A DNA stretch of 64,000 nucleotides from Planctomycetota bacterium (GCA_021781415.1 JAJXWW010000212.1:1-64000), one strand, 5' to 3'; counted from the stretch's first letter, positions 28,756 to 37,356 are shown. Notes: generated by a model not told the origin, from the sequence alone. Made by a program: numbers and translations.

Positions 28756-31020
28756 ATGATTCGCCGAATCACCCTCAAAAACTACATGTCGCATGTCCAC
28801 ACGATCATCGAGCCGGCCGATGGGCTGACCGTACTCGTGGGGCCGAACAACTGCGGCAAGTCGGCCGTTGTTTCCGCCTTGGAGACGCTGTGCAACAATG
28901 CTTCCGGCGATTACATGGTTCGTCACGACGAGAGGGAAGCCAGCGTCACCGTCGAAACGGATGAGGACCATGTACTCGTCTGGAAGCGGCGAGGCAAAAC
29001 CGTCAGCTACAGCATCGACGGCCATGAAATCGATCGGGTGAACAGGAAATTTCCCGAAGAACTGCACAAGCTCCTGCGACTTCCCAAGGTGAATGGTGGT
29101 AAGACCGGAGACTCGTTTGACATTCATTTCGGTACACAAAAGTCACCGATTTTCCTCTTGAATGAGTCCGAGAGCCGCGCTGCCCGTTTCTTTGCTTCCT
29201 CTTCGGACGCGCTCATCCTCCTGAAAATGCAGGAGTTGCACCGTAGTAAAGTCAGGGATCGCAAAAGCGACGAAAAACGACTGAAAAGTGAGATCGAGAA
29301 TTTGGATGCCGAACTCATTGCCCTTGAGCCGCTGGATGCACTCGCCACATCGTTAAAGAAAGCGGAAGAACAATACCAAGGGCTGGAGGAACTGGAATGC
29401 CAAATCCGAAAGTTTGAAGAGGAAATAGAGAGACTTCGTGCGCACGCGCAGAAGCACGAACTCCTCGAACAAGAATACCAGTGCTTGGCTCCGCTGAAGC
29501 TCCCGCCCGATTTAGCCGATACATCTCCGCTCAAATCTCTCATGGCTGATCTGTCGGGTGCTGAATACCAGCATCAGCTCTCCGAGACACGCTGCCGCGC
29601 CCTGGCGGACTTGGACCCGCCGCCAGCGTTTGCTGATGTCCAGAAGCTAGAATCGGTGTACTGGGCGCTGTCCCAGGCGGAGGAGAACCACCGCATATTG
29701 AGCGCAACAGCGGTTCACCTCGGTCGATTGAATGGCCCACCTGATTTAGAGGATATATATCCTCTCGAGAACCTCATAACGCACTTGACGATGGCTGAAT
29801 ACCAGCTTCAAGTCACAAAGGCGCGCTTCTTTGCCCTGGAGAGTCTTGATCCGCCGCCAGCGTTCGATGATGTCCAGAAGCTTGAATCCGTGTGCCGAGC
29901 GCTTTACCAGGCGGAGGAGAACCACCGCATATTGAGCGCAGCAGCGGTTCGCCTCGGTCGATTGAATGACCCACCCGTGCTAGACGCCCCTGGTTCCCTC
30001 GAAAGGATGGTAGCGGACCTAGAGTCGGCCCAACGGGCCAATGTCGCCTTCAACCGCCAACAGGGCGCGCTGGAAAGCCTAACGACTCCTCCCGTGTTGA
30101 CGGACCCGAAACCACTCGCGGAATTAATTCGCCAGTTGGATGACGCTTTCCGAGACGATGCTAGGCATGAAGGCTTGGTAAAAACCACAGCGGCTAACAT
30201 GGACAAGCTGGAAGCCGACCTCTACGTTGCTGAGCGCGGCGGTACCGGTTCCTTGTTGCCCGGTTCTGTCGCAAGACGGCCGCAGAGGCGCATGGCTCTG
30301 GCGACGAGTGTTCTTGTCTGTATGATCCTCCTCATCTTGGGGCTTACTTGGTTTAACAGAATCAATACCGGCTCAACGGATGGGGCGCGTAAGGTGGTTG
30401 ACCCTGCCCCCAAGGCACTGGCCAAAAGCGCTGAATCCAGAGGAAGGATAGGGAACGTCACTGGGGCAGCTAATGAAGCGAACAAACTAATTGACCCAAC
30501 ACCAAAGGCAGCAGCCAAGGCCGATGACAAAGCACGGATAGGAAAAGCCATCGAATCGTCTGATGGGGCGAACAAATCGGTTGATCCGCCTTCCAAGGCC
30601 GTAGCCAAAAACAACGACAACGCAAAAACCGGAGTCGTCGCCGGGCCGCCTGCGGCGGTCCATAAGTCGATTGACTCAACTCCCAAGGAGGTTTCCAAAG
30701 CCGTCAGCGACGGAGAGAAAAGAAACCTGCCTGCATCGCAACGAGCAGCGGAGACGGCCAAGAAACATCAGCGTTTGAAAGAAGTCCGACGGCTGCTGAA
30801 GGACGCTGAAATGGCCCATGAGTCAGGCAAGTATCTCGATGCGGTCCTCGGTTTCGGGCAAGCCGCGATCCTGTATCCCCAGGAGTTGGCGGAAGTGGAA
30901 AGCCCGGAGAAAGTAAAACGCAACTTCATGGACGCTCTGAAGGGCTATCAGACAGAAGTGGAATTGGCGCTGGAGAAGGCTGCCAAGCAAAAGGGCGGCG
31001 ACCGTCAATCAGAACCTTAA
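28756..31020 (+). CDS. Rad50/SbcC-like ATPase, N-terminal (Walker A) half with coiled coil and transmembrane anchor
   Basis: The 754-residue protein begins like Rad50/SbcC/RecF: 'MIRRITLKNYMSH', Walker A GPNNCGKSA (29-37) and a Q-loop-like 'FGTQKSPIFLLNES' (Q128). A coiled-coil region (~160-480) contains an 81-residue internal duplication (repeat units start near bases 29606 and 29849). A single transmembrane helix ('ALATSVLVCMILLILGLTWF', ~514-533) is followed by four ~30-residue Lys/Pro/Ala repeats (VDPAPKALAK, IDPTPKAAAK, VDPPSKAVAK, IDSTPKEVSK) and a TPR-like helical end. There is no ABC signature or Walker B; these are in the protein at 32311. ATG 28756 fits the Rad50 N-terminus better than the TTG two codons earlier. 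It heads a five-gene operon. Confidence 0.85.
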   Translation: MIRRITLKNYMSHVHTIIEPADGLTVLVGPNNCGKSAVVSALETLCNNASGDYMVRHDEREASVTVETDEDHVLVWKRRGKTVSYSIDGHEIDRVNRKFPEELHKLLRLPKVNGGKTGDSFDIHFGTQKSPIFLLNESESRAARFFASSSDALILLKMQELHRSKVRDRKSDEKRLKSEIENLDAELIALEPLDALATSLKKAEEQYQGLEELECQIRKFEEEIERLRAHAQKHELLEQEYQCLAPLKLPPDLADTSPLKSLMADLSGAEYQHQLSETRCRALADLDPPPAFADVQKLESVYWALSQAEENHRILSATAVHLGRLNGPPDLEDIYPLENLITHLTMAEYQLQVTKARFFALESLDPPPAFDDVQKLESVCRALYQAEENHRILSAAAVRLGRLNDPPVLDAPGSLERMVADLESAQRANVAFNRQQGALESLTTPPVLTDPKPLAELIRQLDDAFRDDARHEGLVKTTAANMDKLEADLYVAERGGTGSLLPGSVARRPQRRMALATSVLVCMILLILGLTWFNRINTGSTDGARKVVDPAPKALAKSAESRGRIGNVTGAANEANKLIDPTPKAAAKADDKARIGKAIESSDGANKSVDPPSKAVAKNNDNAKTGVVAGPPAAVHKSIDSTPKEVSKAVSDGEKRNLPASQRAAETAKKHQRLKEVRRLLKDAEMAHESGKYLDAVLGFGQAAILYPQELAEVESPEKVKRNFMDALKGYQTEVELALEKAAKQKGGDRQSEP

Positions 31021-31062
31021 GACTTCAAACCCAACCTCCCAGTAAGGGCGAAGGGATACATC

Positions 31063-32016
31063 GTGGCGGACGAATATACTGGCCTGCTTTGCATCGGCGA
31101 TCCGCACCTGGCCAGCCGGGTGCCCGGCTTCCGGAAGGACGACTACCCGCGGGCCATTCTGGACAAACTGACCTGGGCTCTCAATTATGCGGAAGAACAC
31201 CGTCTGCTTCCCGCGATCTTGGGAGACCTGTTCCACTGGCCTCGCGACAACGCCAATTGGCTGCTGGTTGAGCTGCTTAGGTTGTTTCAGGGCACGATTC
31301 TCGGCATTACCGGCAACCACGACTGCAAAGAGAACGAGTTGGGGTCCGATGACTCGCTTTCGATTCTTCGGGCTTCTGGTCGGCTGAGTCTGCTGGATTG
31401 CTCGGAGCCCTGGCGAGGGATCATCGGAGGACGTACCGTCATCGTGGGCGGGACAGCCTGGGGTCAGCCCTTGCCGACTTCATTCGACGCGAGCGACATC
31501 GCGGCCGATTCTCTGGTCATTTGGCTGACACACCATGACGTGCGATTTCCCGGCTATCCAGGGTTCAGTCGGTTTGATCCGCACGGAATACCCGGTGTCG
31601 ATGTCATCGTAAACGGCCACATCCACCGGCCTCTCGACGATGTCGTCATGGGCACAACTATCTGGATAAACCCGGGCAATATTGCTCGCATCCGGCGCGA
31701 TGACGCCGACCGTTGCCGTCAGCCGAGCGTTTTACGCATTAACATTCGGACCGACGGTTGGGACAAGCAGACCGTTGATGTCCCCTGCCTTCCCTATGAG
31801 GAGGTGTTCCACAAGGAGGTTGTCTCCCCTGACATTCCTGTGAACGAATCCATTTTCGTCAGAGGTCTGGCGGAACTGGAAAGCCTCAGAACTCACGAGG
31901 GGGCGGGCCTTAAAGCTTTCCTGGATCAAAATTTGGATCGATTCGACAAAAGGGTGGCGACGGAGATTCGAGCTTTAGCAGAGGAGGTTTACAATGATCC
32001 CAATCGAAGATTCTGA
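31063..32016 (+). CDS. Mre11/SbcD-like metallophosphoesterase
   Basis: The 317-residue protein carries every calcineurin-type motif in order: GDPH (D13, H15), GDLFH (D55), GNHD (85-87), THHD (H157/H158) and NGHIH (H186, H188). The order and spacing are those of Mre11/SbcD nucleases, which cut DNA ends or hairpins together with Rad50/SbcC. The C-terminal ~90 residues probably form the partner-binding part. It starts at GTG 31063, 42 bp after the Walker A gene, and its end overlaps the next gene by 23 bp. This placement between the two ATPase halves argues for one complex. Confidence 0.88.
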   Translation: MADEYTGLLCIGDPHLASRVPGFRKDDYPRAILDKLTWALNYAEEHRLLPAILGDLFHWPRDNANWLLVELLRLFQGTILGITGNHDCKENELGSDDSLSILRASGRLSLLDCSEPWRGIIGGRTVIVGGTAWGQPLPTSFDASDIAADSLVIWLTHHDVRFPGYPGFSRFDPHGIPGVDVIVNGHIHRPLDDVVMGTTIWINPGNIARIRRDDADRCRQPSVLRINIRTDGWDKQTVDVPCLPYEEVFHKEVVSPDIPVNESIFVRGLAELESLRTHEGAGLKAFLDQNLDRFDKRVATEIRALAEEVYNDPNRRF

Positions 32017-32314
32017 TACTCCACAAGAGATCGAGAAACTGCGCGAGCGCCATAGGATGCTGGCGGAGAAGAAGATTACTGCCAGAGCCAACTGGGACAC
32101 GAGCAAAGCCGTTCTTGAAAGGCTCAAGCAACAAGCGCGCGACAGTTATGGCACCGATGATCTTGAGGAACTTCGTCAGAAGCTAGAGTCGATGACGTCT
32201 GAGAACGAGCGGAAGCGTGCCGATTATCAACAGCATCTTAACGACATCGAACGTCAACTGGCAGAAGTGGAGCAACAGCACGCCGAAGCCCTCGGCAAGG
32301 AGTCTCAGGAATGA
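31994..32314 (+). CDS. Small coiled-coil protein of the split-Rad50 operon
   Basis: The 106-residue protein is almost entirely charged helix ('EIEKLRERHRMLAEKK', 'LEELRQKLESMTSENERKR', 'DIERQLAEVEQQHAEAL'), a probable coiled coil without enzyme motifs. GAGGAGG is placed just before ATG 31994. It overlaps the phosphoesterase by 23 bp and the next gene by 4 bp (ATGA). It may replace part of the Rad50 coiled coil or connect the two ATPase halves; this is inference. Confidence 0.75.
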   Translation: MIPIEDSDTPQEIEKLRERHRMLAEKKITARANWDTSKAVLERLKQQARDSYGTDDLEELRQKLESMTSENERKRADYQQHLNDIERQLAEVEQQHAEALGKESQE

Positions 32315-32994
32315 ATAAGCCTTCCTATGTCGAGGCCATCGCTTGTCCGCGCCTGCCCACACAGGCACGGGCCAAGCTCGCACACCTTGAAGGAAAGCGC
32401 GATCTCGTCCGCCGCAAACGAAAGACAGCATCGGCTGAATTGGAAAAAGTGACCGCGTACCTCGGCATTGCGGATGATGTCCGTCAGGCACTCGACGAAC
32501 TCAGCAAGCAACTCTTCGGCCGGATCGTCGAGATCCTGGAGGAGAAGCTGACCTTGGCGATTCAGGAAGTGTTGGAACAGCCGATCGTACTCAAGGTCAA
32601 ACGCGGTTACAAGCACAGCGCTGCGACGATAAGATTTCATGCCAAGCGTAACGGCCGATCCGAAAACATCATGAAAGGGCAGGGTGGCTCTGTCGCCAAC
32701 ATCCTATCGGTCGGATTACGGATGTTCGCCCTTACGACCCTCGATCCCAAGGTCCACCGCCGCTTTCTCGTACTCGATGAGCAGGATTGCTGGCTGCGCC
32801 CCGATTTGGTCCCGCGGTTGGTCAAGATCGTCCACGACGCCGGCAGTGCCCTCGGCTTTCAGGTACTCCTGATCAGCCATCACGATGTCTCGGCTTTTGA
32901 AAAATACGCGGACAAGATTTATGAGTTCATCCCGAGTGGCAATGAGGTACAGGTGCAAGAGAGGGCAGCCAGACCGAAAAGCCCCGATGAGTAA
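32311..32994 (+). CDS. Rad50/SMC-like ATPase, C-terminal (signature/Walker B) half
   Basis: The 227-residue protein supplies what the 28756 protein lacks: an ABC signature-like GQGGSVANILSVGLR (123-137), Walker B RFLVLDEQD (151-159), a D-loop 'LRPD' and H-loop ISHHD (188-192). The N-terminal ~90 residues are coiled coil. In normal Rad50/SbcC these motifs follow the coiled coil in the same chain, so here the ATPase head is split over two genes. The motifs are complete enough for ATP hydrolysis as a hetero-complex. It is coupled (ATGA) to the small coiled-coil gene. Confidence 0.88.
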   Translation: MNKPSYVEAIACPRLPTQARAKLAHLEGKRDLVRRKRKTASAELEKVTAYLGIADDVRQALDELSKQLFGRIVEILEEKLTLAIQEVLEQPIVLKVKRGYKHSAATIRFHAKRNGRSENIMKGQGGSVANILSVGLRMFALTTLDPKVHRRFLVLDEQDCWLRPDLVPRLVKIVHDAGSALGFQVLLISHHDVSAFEKYADKIYEFIPSGNEVQVQERAARPKSPDE

Positions 32995-33002
32995 CAGGAC
33001 AA

Positions 33003-33854
33003 ATGAGAAAAAACATGCCTAAACAGCCCTCGACTGCGGATCAGATTCTCAGGCAGTTGCAGGCCCAGGCTGCAGAAATCCTTGCTGAGGGTGTCGTCCT
33101 CTCAAGTTTCAAGCATAAGGGTCTGTCCGGAATCGAACGCGAGGAACCCGTTCGACGCTTCCTGCGGACACACTTGCCGGGACGATTCCATATCGGGCAA
33201 GGTGCGATTGCGAGTTCTGAAGAAATTCTGGAGCAGCAACACGATATTGTTATCGCAGACCGGGATGCGTGCTTCTTGCTTCTGAATACCCTCAGTGCCC
33301 AGCTATTCACTATCGAATCCGTTCACCTCATCGTGGAAGTCCGCAGTCGAGCTAATGAACTCAAGACGGTTGCGAAAAGCTTGCGGGCTGTTCGCAACCT
33401 CCGCCCGTCCGTCGCAATTCGAGAGGGGGAGAAAGGTGACACCGCCCCTGGAGTCCACACTCTCGTGATCTACCAAGGCCCTCAAAAAACGGAAACTCTG
33501 ATTGGCAATCTGAAGAAAGCGAATACCGAAAAAGAAGAGAAAGAAAGGCGGCTAGCCATTGACTTCATTCTTGTTCTGGCTAAAGAGGGTTCTCAGGATC
33601 CTTCGAGCGGTTATCTGATTGGCTACGATCGCATTGACGAACAGAGACGCCAAATTACTCACCATTATTATCCCAAATGCGGCGAAGTTGGTCTTGATGG
33701 GCCGAAAGTCATCCGAGAAGGAGTTTGCTCCTTCCCCTTCTGGTATGCGGCTGTCTTGAATCACCTGAACGGGGTGACGGCTTATCCTCCGTTCCTTTAC
33801 TCGTACATCGGTAAAAAAGTCACCATTATGTCCACCACCGCTGACGAATCGTGA
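33003..33854 (+). CDS. DUF6602 protein, possible PD-(D/E)xK nuclease
   Basis: The 283-residue protein shows the DUF6602 pattern: 'SGIEREEPVRRFLRTHLPGRFHIGQGAI' (~42-69), 'QQHDIVIADRD' (D81, D86) and 'IESVHLIVEVRS' (E112, R114). The acidic strand followed by E-x-[KR] resembles a restriction-nuclease core, with Arg where Lys is usual. DUF6602 proteins often occur near defence genes. It is 8 bp after the Walker B gene and ends the operon; ATG 33003 follows AGGAC. It may be the effector; alternatively, an adaptor. Confidence 0.75.
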   Translation: MRKNMPKQPSTADQILRQLQAQAAEILAEGVVLSSFKHKGLSGIEREEPVRRFLRTHLPGRFHIGQGAIASSEEILEQQHDIVIADRDACFLLLNTLSAQLFTIESVHLIVEVRSRANELKTVAKSLRAVRNLRPSVAIREGEKGDTAPGVHTLVIYQGPQKTETLIGNLKKANTEKEEKERRLAIDFILVLAKEGSQDPSSGYLIGYDRIDEQRRQITHHYYPKCGEVGLDGPKVIREGVCSFPFWYAAVLNHLNGVTAYPPFLYSYIGKKVTIMSTTADES

Positions 33855-33930
33855 ATCGAGAGGAAAATTAGTGTCAGTTCACGTTCCCGGCATCGGGCAG
33901 GTCGGTAAATTATCTGACGCCGAATTCTCG

Positions 33931-34624
33931 CGTCGCCGAATCGCTCGACTACATCGCCACCAATCTGGAGAAGTCCAAGGGCCAGGGCAAGGACATCAAC
34001 AAGGCCATTCAAGAGTTGCTCCCCGTGCTTATTAAAGAGAGTAAGAAGGTCATCTTTAATGGCGACAATTATACTCCGGAATGGCATCAAGAGGCCGAGA
34101 AGCGCGGTCTGCCGAACGTGCGCAACACGGTGGACTCTCTGCCGGTCATTCTCCGCAAGGACACCATTGAACTGTTCGGCAAGTACAAGGTGTATAGCGA
34201 GCGCGAGTTGCAGAGCCGTTTCGCCATTTTGTGCGAGAACTACGTCAAGACGGTGAACATCGAAGCGCGTCTGACGAGTATGATGGCCAAGACGATGATT
34301 CTCCCCGCCGCCCTGCGCTACCAAGGCGAGGTGGCATCCACGGTCAACGCCGTCAAGGCAGCCGGAGCGGACAATGCCGCCCAGGTCGAGTTGCTGAAGA
34401 GTCTGACGGCCATCGTCGGCGACTTCCAGAAGGCGACGGTGGCGCTCGATCACACCCTGGCTCATCACGGCGACGGCGAGGTGCTTGCCCACGCCAAGCA
34501 CTTCCGCGACAAAGTCCTCCCCGCCATGTCCGAAGTCCGCGCCCTCGGCGACAAACTCGAAACGCTAGTCGCCGACGACCTCTGGCCCCTGCCCACCTAT
34601 CGGGAGATGCTGTTTATTAAGTAA
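33931..34624 (+). pseudogene. Second copy of the glnN 3' end (694 bp)
   Basis: Bases 33931-34624 align without gaps to 27744-28437, the last 694 bp of glnN including the stop codon, and keep the reading frame (e.g. [20 protein letters not shown] is preserved). The 5' part of the gene is absent, so it is a truncated copy. Scattered synonymous differences show the two copies are not recent perfect duplicates. It is followed by a family E hairpin. Confidence 0.93.
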
Positions 34625-34638
34625 GCTCCCTCGTTAGT

Positions 34639-34677
34639 CCGCAGCGCCAGCAAGGGCACTCTTTGCTGGCGCTGCGG
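34639..34677. terminator. Family E hairpin after the second glnN end
   Basis: CCGCAGCGCCAGCAAGG and CTTTGCTGGCGCTGCGG pair nearly perfectly. The same hairpin follows the third glnN end at 37250-37288 but not the intact gene, suggesting it is the original glnN terminator. Confidence 0.7.
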
Positions 34678-34701
34678 ACAAGCATATTCCTGGAGGAAAG
34701 G

Positions 34702-35622
34702 TCAAAAGAATCCCTTGTTGAGAACATCACTCTCCACAGGTGCTTCGCTCTGGAGAAGCCCTCGAATGTGGTTGAGAAATCTCTGAAACATCTCCAATCG
34801 AAGAGGGTTGTCCTTCAGATAATTGATGTACTTGTCTCGGCTGTCCTTTCGGCCTTTTACCGACCCAAAGTTCCTACGGACGTTCGAGCCGAGTCTCTTG
34901 GCTTTTCGCAACAGAATCACTTCGTCCACATCGGTCGCACCCGTACTCACCGGGGTCATGTCCAGCCATTCGCAAAGCAGATAGTACCTCGCCCCGGAGA
35001 CGGCGGACTTGACATCGTGGGCCGTCGCGCACGCCTCCTGAAACATCGTCTTATCGAGGTTCGTCTTGCACTCCGAGACGACGTAGGCGATGAAAGTCTC
35101 CTTGGTAACGGCATCCTTGAAGTCGGGTCGATGCGCTGCCTTTAGGTACAACTTCTTGCTAATGGCGAAGTCTTGCGCTTTCGTGCGAAAGGCCATGCCT
35201 CCGCCTAACTGAGCCACGTCGAGGCTCGACTCGAAGTAGAGAGCCGAGAAGCACTTGGCAGGCCCTACCACTACGTCAAATCCCGCCATTTCCGGCACGA
35301 TCGAAGGGTGAATCAACCGTGGAAGGAACTCCTCAATGATGCTGTTATCGAGCTTGAGTTGTCCCTTCTGGCGGTAGAGGAAGTTATCCTCGCTATCGAA
35401 GATAAGTTCGACATCCACCCACAGACGGTATTCGTTCAATAAGGCGATCAACTTCTCCAACCGCTTTTGAGGAGTCTTGCCGGCCACGGCATCCAGAGCC
35501 TTGATCCACTGGTGATAATGTTGAATGGCCCGTTCGATCCGGGGCTTGTCGCAGAGGGGCAGTTTGTCGTTCTCGGAAGCTGCCGTCAGTTTCTCCAAGT
35601 GAGGCGTCGGGAATCCGCTCAT
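34702..35622 (-). CDS. Bpu10I-like type II restriction endonuclease
   Basis: The 306-residue protein resembles the Bpu10I family of nucleases: 'GFDVVVGPAKCFSALYFESS', 'FRTKAQDFAISKKLYLK', 'ECKTNLDKTMFQEACATAHD' and 'YYLLCEWLDMTP' are its characteristic blocks. ECK (184-186) is the likely PD-(D/E)xK E-x-K pair, with Asp151 or a nearby acidic residue as partner. It would cut unmethylated DNA at an asymmetric site (Bpu10I itself recognises CCTNAGC). It overlaps the upstream methyltransferase by 4 bp (ATGA), so the two are coupled. The family call is from memory of the blocks. Confidence 0.75.
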   Translation of the reverse strand: MSGFPTPHLEKLTAASENDKLPLCDKPRIERAIQHYHQWIKALDAVAGKTPQKRLEKLIALLNEYRLWVDVELIFDSEDNFLYRQKGQLKLDNSIIEEFLPRLIHPSIVPEMAGFDVVVGPAKCFSALYFESSLDVAQLGGGMAFRTKAQDFAISKKLYLKAAHRPDFKDAVTKETFIAYVVSECKTNLDKTMFQEACATAHDVKSAVSGARYYLLCEWLDMTPVSTGATDVDEVILLRKAKRLGSNVRRNFGSVKGRKDSRDKYINYLKDNPLRLEMFQRFLNHIRGLLQSEAPVESDVLNKGFF

Positions 35623-36878
35623 GTCTTGACCCTCTTTCCCACTTTGTCGTTGGACCGGGAGCTTGCAGTCGCCAGATCGTAGAGCGGGGATCCCAGCACT
35701 TCGTTCACGAGACTCACGGCTTCCTCAAGATCGCCGAGTGATTCTTGGGGCGTCCGCTTTCGCACCTTCTCCAAAACCTCCCGAGCGATGGTCCGAGATT
35801 CGTTGGGATCGACATGGCCCGATTTCCTCACCTCCAAGTGCAGAAGGTCTTCAACGATTCGCTCGCCGAATCGATTCTGGAAGACCCGCTCTTGGCGGGA
35901 CACAAACGAGAAACGGGCGCAGCGCGTGGCCAATGCGGCCACGATCTCGCCATTGAAGAACCGAGTTTTGCGCACGTTCGACTCCCGCCCCACAATCACG
36001 ATGATGCGTGAACCTTCTTTGCATACCCTCCGCAATTCCCGCAAAACATCCGCCATGTCGAGGCAATACTGAATCACGGTCAGGAATCGATTCTGTCGAT
36101 GCTTTCTGTTGGAGCCGATTTCCGAGCGGGCGACCGCGAGCAAGTCCCAGCCCATCGCCTCCGCAGACCTACGATATTGCTGGTGATAGTTGAAAACATT
36201 GATGTAAGGCGGCGAAGTGACGGCGAAGTCGGCCTCGCCGTCTTGGAGCGGAAGCCTTCGCGCGTCACAATTCACGAGGCGAAGGAGCGAGCCTGTTTCG
36301 GGCAGGCTCAAGATTCTCGCTTTGAGTTTGGCCCATGTGCCGTAGACCTTTTCATCGGTCGCTTCTTGAAAGAAGTCTACAAGCACGATGAGAGCTTCGA
36401 GTATTGATCGGGTGGCCTCGTCGATCGACGATTCGCGGATCGCCAGCAAGCTTTCCTTGACCTCCCCATCCGTGGCGTACCCAGTGGTGCTGAAAAGAGA
36501 AGGCTCTCGTGCGGGGAGGCGCTCTTGAAGAGCTTTTTCTAGCCGGTTCGTCAGCAGCTTGCGCTTGGCGACCGGTTGATTCATCAAGCCGTAGATCTGG
36601 GCCATCTTAAAGGCCGCTGGATTGATGTCCGCGCCGAAGACCGACAAATGGAGAGAACCGGCTTCGTACAAGACAGTACCGCTGCCTGCGAAGGGATCGA
36701 GAACAAGCCCCTGCTTGGGAGCGTAGGTCCGCAGTAGAATCTCGATTAACTGCGGCGAGAACTGGCCATTCCAAGGGAACGAGTTGCTCCGTTGCTTGTT
36801 GTCAATATCTAGCAATTCCTGAGCTACCGTGATCCGGTCCAGAGGCACGCCAGCAAAATCGGGCCGATCGGATTCCAT
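35619..36878 (-). CDS. N4-cytosine/N6-adenine-type DNA methyltransferase
   Basis: The 419-residue protein carries the SAM motif DPFAGSGT (61-68) before the catalytic motif TSPPY (221-225), which marks amino-methyltransferases (m4C or m6A) and not m5C enzymes. 'VFGADINPAAFKMAQ' follows motif I as expected. It should protect the sites cut by the adjacent nuclease, with which it forms one transcription unit reading from 36878. Known Bpu10I partners are cytosine-5 enzymes, so this pairing is notable. The pair lies between the second and third glnN ends. Confidence 0.88.
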   Translation of the reverse strand: MESDRPDFAGVPLDRITVAQELLDIDNKQRSNSFPWNGQFSPQLIEILLRTYAPKQGLVLDPFAGSGTVLYEAGSLHLSVFGADINPAAFKMAQIYGLMNQPVAKRKLLTNRLEKALQERLPAREPSLFSTTGYATDGEVKESLLAIRESSIDEATRSILEALIVLVDFFQEATDEKVYGTWAKLKARILSLPETGSLLRLVNCDARRLPLQDGEADFAVTSPPYINVFNYHQQYRRSAEAMGWDLLAVARSEIGSNRKHRQNRFLTVIQYCLDMADVLRELRRVCKEGSRIIVIVGRESNVRKTRFFNGEIVAALATRCARFSFVSRQERVFQNRFGERIVEDLLHLEVRKSGHVDPNESRTIAREVLEKVRKRTPQESLGDLEEAVSLVNEVLGSPLYDLATASSRSNDKVGKRVKT

Positions 36879-37024
36879 GTGGACTACCTCTTTGTCCGCT
36901 CGTTGGACGGCGTGCTCAGGGCTTGAAATCTCTTCTTGTTTGGTCCTGAGTTGGAAGTACGGGAAAGTTTACCGCCCGCGTCTCCAATCGTCCATTCCCT
37001 AGTCGAAAGTCTATCGTAGAGGAG

Positions 37025-37234
37025 ATCGGCGACTTTCAGAAGGCGACGGCGGCGCTCGACCACGCCATCGCCCACCACGGCGACGGCGAAGTCCATGCCC
37101 ACGCCAAACACTTCCGCGACAAAGTCCTCCCCGCCATGTCCGAAGTCCGCACCCTCGGCGACAAACTCGAAACGCTAGTCGCCGACGACCTCTGGCCGCT
37201 GCCCACCTATCGGGAGATGCTGTTTATCAAGTAA
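37025..37234 (+). pseudogene. Third copy of the glnN 3' end (210 bp)
   Basis: Bases 37025-37234 align without gaps to 28228-28437 and to 34415-34624, ending at the same stop codon. Over the last ~110 bp it differs from the second copy at about three positions, far fewer than from the intact gene. It closes the restriction-modification cassette. The rest of the 478-bp gap 36879-37356 holds only repeats. Confidence 0.93.
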
Positions 37235-37249
37235 ACCATCTCAACTAGC

Positions 37250-37288
37250 CCGCAGCGCCAGCAAGGGCACTCTTTGCTGGCGCTGCGG
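37250..37288. terminator. Family E hairpin after the third glnN end
   Basis: This is identical in arms to 34639-34677 and at almost the same distance from the stop codon. Confidence 0.7.
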
Positions 37289-37301
37289 CTTCGAGGCGAT
37301 C

Positions 37302-37343
37302 CGAGAAAGCCCCTCTTCCCCAGTACTTGAGGGGAGAGAGGAG
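37302..37343. repeat. Degenerate family A element
   Basis: GAGAAAGCCCCTCTTCCCCAG and TTGAGGGGAGAGAGG are a decayed outer arm pair of family A, 14 bp before the reverse-strand stop codon of the WD40 gene. Confidence 0.6.
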
Positions 37344-37356
37344 CAGCACGGAAAGG

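Noticed and set aside
34663-35145. 160-codon open frame on the + strand
   Set aside because: It is antisense to the nuclease gene, which has clear family motifs.
36884-37111. Small controller (C) protein for the restriction-modification pair
   Set aside because: The frame crosses the third glnN fragment antisense and shows no helix-turn-helix; none was found beside the pair.
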